In this document: piece after piece, positions 28,201-36,100 of the stretch
Numbering within the stretch: position 1 is the first letter of the stretch
Layout of the letters: each line of letters opens with the position of its first letter
Source: Microglena sp. YARC
Lineage: Eukaryota > Chlorophyta > Chlorophyceae > Chlamydomonadales > Chlamydomonadaceae
DNA: 64,000 nucleotides
NCBI GenBank assembly: GCA_022414725.1
Contig: CM039464.1
Coordinates: 47,257,843-47,321,842, forward strand
Direction of reading: 5' to 3'
Notes under the pieces: model-generated
Told to the model about the DNA's origin: nothing
The model's input: only the letters and a program-made list of their open reading frames with translations
Databases searched by the model: none
Translations under genes and position numbers: made by a program

Positions 28201-31200
28201 GCAGGCTCCACGAAACTCGTTTGCCTGTGGTTCCATGTCCCTGGTCCATTGGTGATTATAAATAGTTTATTACCCAAAATTCAATTTTAAATTACTTGAA
28301 TACTGAAAAAAAAATCTCTATTTGGAGTATCTGGCTCTAGCATCGCTTGCATTATGCCTTGTCCCCTGTCAGGTAGATGGCCCGCTGTCCTTGGCCAGGC
28401 TCCACAGAGACTCGTCGGTGTCCAGGTCTGGTCAGGTGATTATAATAATTATTACAATCATTATTGACTTGAATCTATTTGGAGTATCTGAAGCTCTAGC
28501 ATGGCTATGCATTTTATGCATTGTCCACCCTGTCAGTAGATGGCCCGCTGTCCTTGGCAGGCTCCACAGAAACTCTTCTGTGTCCATGTCTGGTCCAGGT
28601 GATTATAAATAATTATTACAATCATTATTACTTGAATCTATTTGGAGTATCTGGCTCTAGCATCGCTTGCATTTATGCCTTGTCCCCTGTCAGTAGATGG
28701 CCCGCAGACCTTGGCAGGCTCCACAGAGACTCGTCTGTGTCCAGGTCTGGTCCAGGTGATTATAAATCCTAATTATAATCATTATTACTTGAATCTATTT
28801 GGAGAGTAATCTGGCTCTAGCATCGGCTTTGCATTTATGCCTTGTCCCCTGTCAGTAGATGGCCCGCTGTCCTTGGCAGGCTCCACAGAAACTCGTCTGT
28901 GTCCATGTCTGGTCCAGGTGATTATAAATAATTATTACAATCATTATTACTTGAATCTATTTGGAGTATCTGGCTCTAGCATCGCTTGCATTTATGCCTT
29001 GTCCCCTGTCAGTAGATGGCCCGCTGTCCTTGGCAGGCTCCACAGAGACTCGTCTGTGTCCAGGTCTGGTCCAGGTGATTATAAATAATTATTACAATCA
29101 TTATTACTTGAATCTATTTGGAGTATCTGGCTCTAGCATCGCTTGCATTTATGCCTTGTCCCCTGTCAGTAGATGGCCCGCTGTCCTTGGCAGGCTCCAC
29201 AGAAACTCGTCTGTGTCCAGGTCTGGACAGGTGAAAAAATTATTGAATTGAATCTATTTGGAGTATCTGGCTCTAGCATTGCATTTATGCCTTGTCCCCT
29301 GTCAGTTGGGCCGCTGCTTGGGCAGGCTCCACAGAAACTCGTCTGTGTCCAGGTCTGGTCCAGGTGATTATAAATAATTATTACAATCATTATTACTTGA
29401 ATCTAGTTGGTGGCCGGCCTAAGACTAGCTGGCTACCTTGTTCACTACCTAGTTGTTACCATTGGTACCACTGGCACCATCCCCAGAACCTTTGTGACCT
29501 CCATGACCACCCTTGGTCTTACCAATTTAGAAATTCTTACATTAGCAGACCAGCTGCACCACCACTCTGTTGACAGCTTTCAGACTATTTTACAATGTCG
29601 TAGATTCATGAACACCACCCCAGTTGGCCGAGATTAAATTTTTTGGTCCAGCTAGTGCACCCACGTGACTGACTGAAATGACTCTCAGTCAGTTAGGGTG
29701 GATCACAACTAGTACTGGATATTTTTTGTGTTTATCTATGGTGACTACAGCTAGCTTCTGCGTACGCTGTGTGATCTTCACGTCCCTAGAAGCTATTTAT
29801 AATTGGAGGTAACAATTTCTTCATTTACTTGAATCTATATTGAGTATGCCTGGCTCTAGCATCGCTTGCGATTTATGCCTTATCCCCCTTCAGTAGATGG
29901 CCCGCAGTCCTTGGCAGGCTCCACAAGAGACTCGTCTGTGTCCAGGTCTGGTCCAGGTGATTATTAAATGCAATTATTACTTGATCTATTTGGAGTAATT
30001 TCCTAGCATGCGTATTGCATTTTACTTGACGAGGTCTGGTCCCAGGTGATTATAAATTAATTATTACGAATCAAATATTATTCTACTCGTCTGTGGTCCA
30101 TGTCTGGTCCAGGTGGAGCTCGCTTCTGGCTCTAGATGCGCTGTCCTTGCATGCACTCGTCTGTGTCGCTCCAGGTGATTATAAATAATTATTACAATGA
30201 TTATATTGAATTAGTTGGTGGGCAGGCTCAAGCTATGGCCTTGTCCCCTAGTTGTTAATTGTCAGCACCATCCCCAGACTTTGTGACTCCATGACCTTGG
30301 TCTTACCAATTTAGAATTCTTACAATATAGCAGACCAGCTGCACACCACCTGTTTGACAGTTTCAGACTCATTCTTACCATGTGAGATTCATTGGACACC
30401 ACCGCGGAGATTAACATTTTTGGTCCAGCTAGTGCCATGATCCAGGACTACAACTAGTCTGGATATTTTTTGTGTTTATATATGGTGACTGGAATCAGGC
30501 ATCGCTTGCATTTACAGTAGATGGCCCGCAGACCTTGGCAGGCTCCACAGAGACTCGTCTGTGTCCAGGTCTGGTCCAGGTGATTATAAATAATTTTTTT
30601 TTTTTTTTTTTATTACAATCATTATTACTTGAATCTATTTGGAAGTATCTGGCTCTACATCCGCTTGCCATTTATGCCTTGTCCCCTGTCAGTAGATGGC
30701 CCGCTGTCCTTGGCAGGCTCCACAGAAACTCGTCTGTGTCCAGGTCTGGTCCAGGTGATTATAAATAATTATTACAATCATTATTACTTGAATCTATTTG
30801 GAGTATCTGGCTCTAGCATCGCTTGCATTTATGCCTTGTCCCCTGTCAGTAGATGGCCCGCAGACCTTGGCAGGCTCCACAGAAACTCGTCTGTGTCCAT
30901 TGTTGGTCCAGGTGATTATAAATAATTATTACAATCCTTGCGTTGAAATCAGAGATGGCCGCAGATGGAGTCACAGAGCTCGTCTGTGTCAGGATGTGGC
31001 TATTTGGAGTATTGGATTCTAGCATCGCTTGCATTTATGCCTTGTCCCCTGTCAGTAGATGGCACGCCCCGCTTCCACAGACGTCTTGGCAGGCAGGTGA
31101 TTAATTAAATAATTATTACAGGCTCAATTAATTACACTATTTGGATAATCTGGAGACTCGTCAGTAGATGTGTCCCAGGTCTGGTCCAGGTGATTATAAA

Positions 31201-33117
31201 TAATTATTACAATCATTATTACTTGAATCTATTTGGAGTATCTGGCTCTAGCATCTGGCTTGCATTTATGCCTTGTCCCCTGTCAGTACCCGCTGATGAC
31301 CCGCTGTCCCTTGGGCCAGCTCCCACAGAAAACTCGTCTGTGTCCAGGTCTGGTCCAGGATTATATATTATTACTATAATTATTATTGATTTAAATATAT
31401 TATTACACAATCATTATTACACTTTGAATCTGGCTCTATGCTTGCTTTATGGCCTGAAATCTATTTGGTAGTAGAGCAATCTGGCTCTAGCAGTGCTGGT
31501 GTCCCTGTGGCCGCAGATTTTGCCTTGTCCCCTAGATGGCCCGCAGAGGGTTGGCAGACTCGACCTGGCAGCCCACAGAGACTCCGTCTGGTCCAGGTCC
31601 AGGGATTATAAATAATTATTACAATTCATTATAATAAATTTTATCTATCTTTTGGAGTATCTGGCTCTAGCATCGCTGCTATTTTGGAGTATTTATCGGC
31701 CTTGTCCCTGTCAGTAGATGGCCCGCAGACCTTGGCAGGCTCCAAATAGGTATATGAGCACTGTGTGTCTGTTTGTGTGTGGGTGTGTGGGTGTGGCTCT
31801 GGGTGGGTGTGGGTGTGGGTGTGTGGCCCTAGCATCGTGCAGTGGCCTGTTTGGTCGAAGCCGGTCCGTACAGCTGCGGTGGGCTTGGGATGATATCAGT
31901 TTTGTTTTTTGAGCCCCCCCCCCCTCCCATGGCTATTCTGGTTCCGGAGCCATCTGGACCAGGTAGAATGCATAGCTATTTATCGCTATATCCATTTGGC
32001 CTCATTTGGGGGGGGGGTTCGGGGGTCAGGGTCGTAACCGACGGCTCTAGCATCGTGCAGTGGCCCGTGTTGTGGAAAGCCGTCTTAAAGCTCCTTTGGG
32101 ATTGGGTGATATCCTACAGGCTGGGCAGGCTCCACAGAAACTCGTCAGTGTCCAGGGGATTAGAAATCCTAATTATAATCATTATTACTTGAGTCCATTT
32201 GGAGTATCTGGCTCTAGCATCGCTTGAATTTATTCCTTGTCTGCTATCAGTAGATGGCCCGCCGTCCTTGGCAGGTTCACGGAAACTCGGCAGTGTCCAG
32301 GTCTGGTCCAGGCGATTATAAATGTTAATTATAATCATTTTTACTTGCATCCACTTGGAGGATCTGGCTCCACTGAAACTCGTCAGTGTTCAGGTGATTA
32401 GAAATAATAATTATAATCATTATAACTTGTATCTTTTGGGAGGATCCGGCTCGGTGCAGGTGCAGTGGCCTGTGTTGTTACAGTTTTTATTTTCAGCTAC
32501 GAGCCGCAGCTTCTAGGCAGCTTTCTGGGCTCTCTCTCCATCCAAACCTTTAGCAACCTAGGCACCTGGAAGCTGATATTGTCAGCTTTCCAGTTCTCCT
32601 GGAATCTCTAGGTTTAGCCCAGTGGCAGTCTCAGGGAGCTGCCCAGAAGCTGGTGCTGGTAGCTGAAAAGAAAAACAGTGCGTGTTGTTGAAGCCGGTCT
32701 TACAGCTGCGGTGGGCTTGGATGATATCCTGCAGGCTGGGTAGTTGTGGGCGAGGATGATTGGTTGGAAGTGTGGGGGGGTGGAATGGAGGTTGGTGGTC
32801 TTGTCTTGATTCGTATATTTACTCATATTGTAGAATTAAATGATCATATAGTACGGACTCAGGGCCCCCGTCGGTAAAATGATTGTTTGGGGTTCAGTTC
32901 ATTAATATTTTTTCTTTTTAAGCCCTTCCTATCACGGTTGGGCAAGTGCCTTTAGCCTATTTGGCTGACCTGAACTGTTAACATAACAAACAATATTTTC
33001 TCGAAAATTAAAGACTTAAGCAGACTGAAGCTACGAGAAAACACTGTTAGCAAACCAGATATGTTATTTACTTCTGCCGTCCAACAAATAAATCACACAT
33101 CTCACAAAACTCCCTCC

Positions 33118-33148
<31 letters not shown>

Positions 33149-36100
33149 ACACACACTCACACTGACACACACTTAAGACTTACGCTATGAGGAAGCACCG
33201 TTAGCAAAGCAGAAATATTATTTCCTTCTGTCGTTCACAAATAAATCACACATCTCACAACCCCCCCCCCCCCCAGCCCCCCCCCACACACACACACACT
33301 TAAGACTAACGCTACAAGGAAGCACCGTTAACAAAGCAGATATATTGTTAGGGAATGGCAACTAATATTAGTGTTTGAAAAACTAATATTTACTAATATT
33401 GTTACCGTGTCACAATAGTATTAGTTTTTCAAATAAATTCAAAATTCTGGTGAGACGGCTCGTCCGACTAATATTATATGATATTATTTATTCGGTAATA
33501 TTATATAACATAGCCGAACCCTATATATTGTGCCCGAATCTGCAGGAGCATCAAGCAGTACCCAGACGCTTGTATGGTGCCTGGAATCCTGGCCTTCCGT
33601 ATTGGTGCGTTATTGGCCTAGAGTTGCCATGTATTGCCGTATTGGTGCGTCATTGCTTGTATGTGGCAACTCTATATTTATCTATTTGATACATGCATTA
33701 ATTATAATAATAATTGCCATGCTTTTCCGTATTGGTGCGTCGTTGGCCTAGAGTTGCCGTGTATTGCCGTTTTGGTGCGTTATTGCTTGTATGTTGCAAC
33801 TCTAGTCCATAAGAGTTGCCATGTACTTTGGCATGCGTACTTCAGCATATTTGATACATTCATTAATTAGAGTTGCCATGTATTGCCATATTGGTGCGTT
33901 ATTGGCCTAGAGTTGCCTGCATATCCATCAGGCATACATTTGAATGCAAGGGAAAAGGGCAGCCTCCACAATTAAACCCCAAACCCTAAACCCTGAACCC
34001 TAAAATTTTAATACATGGGAAAAGGGCAGCATCCACAATGAAAAGAGCAGCAGCCAGCTCAACAAAGCCTTGTTCCTGTCTTTAGCTGGGTGATAATTTC
34101 TGGGTGATCAGTTTCTGTCTTTTGAAGGGTAATCATTTCTGGGTGATCAGTTTCTGTCTCAAGCTGGATGACAATTGCTGGGTCATCAGTTTCTGTCTTT
34201 AGCTGGGTGATAAATTTGCGGCAAAGGCGACACTAGCAAAATCATTCCCAATTACTCCCACCCCAACTCCTCTCCCACCCCAACCCCTCCCACCCCAATC
34301 CCTCTCCTTCCCCAATCCCTCTCCCTCCCCAACCCCTCCAACCCCAATCCCTTTCCCCCCCAACCCCTCCCACCCAATCCCTCTCCTTCCCAATCCCTCT
34401 CCCCCCCCCAACCCCTCCCACCCCAATCCTTTCCCCCCCCAACCCCTCCCCCCCCCAACCCTCTCACTCCATCCCCTCCCACCCCAAAACCCTATTATGT
34501 TTATTTATTTATTTATTCCACGCAGATGCCCCTGTGTACTTTGCCAATGCCAAGACTCTTGAGGACAAGATTGAGAAGGCGATGAGCAAGTATACCGCAT
34601 GGTCCCAGATCCAGGTATGGATGGATGTGTGTGTATGTATGTATGTATGTATGTATGTATGTATGTATGTATGTATGTATGTACGTATGGATGGATGGAT
34701 GGATGGATGTAAGTATGTGTGTGTATGTATGTATGTGCGTATGTATGTAGTATGTATGTATGTATGTATGTATGTATGTATGTATGCATGCATGCATGCA
34801 TGCATGTGTGCATGTATGTATGCATGTGTGTGTATGTTCCAGTCCAGGGGTAGGCCACATAGGCTAAAGGGACTTGCCCAACCGTGTAGGAAGGGCTTGA
34901 AAAGAAAAAGCACTGATGAACTGAGCCCCAAACAATCGTTTTACTGACCGGGGCCCTGAGTTCGTGCTACAGTGATCATTTAATTTGAAGGTTTGAGTTG
35001 ATATTTAATATGTGTGCATTATTGTTCCTCTTTGATGTTGTAAGTGTGTTTGTTACAGTCCAGGGGGTATACAAACATGCAAAAGGGGCTTGCCCAACCT
35101 TGGTATTAGGAAGGGCTACAAAGACAGGTTCTATGCAGCGTCGCCAGCGACGCTACAAATTGGCGGAGAGTGATCGCGACGGAGCGACAGGTGGCAACGG
35201 AAGCGAGTTAGTTACGAGGCCGTTGGCTGACATGTCGGGCTTCATCACGGTCAGATGGATGGATGGTCGGTCGGTCGGACGGACAAATGGGTAACACTGG
35301 GGGCTCCCCACCCACAGAAGGGGGGGCTCCGCCAAAAAAGGTCATGGTATTTCCATGGCCCCAGTTCCAGTTTAGCTAGTCGGTACACTTTTTGATATGT
35401 GTGCATGATTTGATGCATGATGGGAAGTGCTTATAGAAAATTGAAAATTATTACGAGCTGCCACAGGACGTGAGATTGAAGGAACCCTCCCGTTTGCGTG
35501 CACCGTACATACTGGAGAATGGCTATTATGTTGGGTTTATTTGGTTTTGCAAACCGCAAATGGGCCTGAGCTTGGACTACCGCGCGACAGCACGGAGGGA
35601 AGGCGTCTACCTCATCCAAGGCGGCAAGTCTGAAATTTGTGATACTGGCCAGGGCTCGAACCACAGACTCGTCTGATTGATGCTGGTAAAAATAAACCAT
35701 ACAGCCAGAGCTCGATACGTTTTTGTGTAACCTACATCGGAATTTTTTTATTTGCCTCAGTGGGCACTGTTTTGTGTACTCCTTTTCCCTCTCCCACTTC
35801 CTGGGTGAAAAACCTGTCCAACAAATAAATGGTAGTTTCAATGCCCCTCCGGAGCATCTAGAAATGTTCTTCATCTTTCTTAGGTTGGACTAACAAACAC
35901 ACACACAAACTCACACACACACACGCAGACACACACACTCAGACACTTTTGTTTCCACACACACTTTTGTTTCCACACACACTCAGACACTTTTGTTTCC
36001 ACACACACTCACTTTTTGACACTTTTGTTTCCACACACACTTTTGTTTCCACACACACTCAGACACTTTTGTTTCCACACACACTCAGACACTTTTGTTT

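Larger units (their letters stand above)
10730..32450 (+). repeat. 21.7 kb satellite derived from the SulP exon 10554-10729 donor junction
   Basis: The first units (10790-11600, about 110-150 bp) still resemble the exon end closely: CCGTCCTGGGCAGG, a TTCATCAGTGTACAG-like end, GTG donor, then GATCTGGCTCTAGCAT and TTGCCTTGTCCACTGTAAGTAGATGG. From about 11640 the unit gains a ~45-bp AT-rich module (TTATAAATAATTATTACAAT) and settles at 157 bp, nearly identical between 27320 and 29200. Every unit has an acceptor-like CTGTCAG and several AGGTG donors. More than 100 units are present apart from insertions and a gap. The intron 10730-33545 is almost entirely this array. Confidence 0.93.

Noticed and set aside
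10730..32450. CRISPR array (regular repeats)
   Set aside because: The repeats are 157 bp without unique spacers, the genes are eukaryotic and no cas genes are present.
34505..34947. Frames of HTYIHTYI or VCMYVCMY repeats
   Set aside because: Microsatellite translations; only 34526-34614 in the transporter phase is coding.
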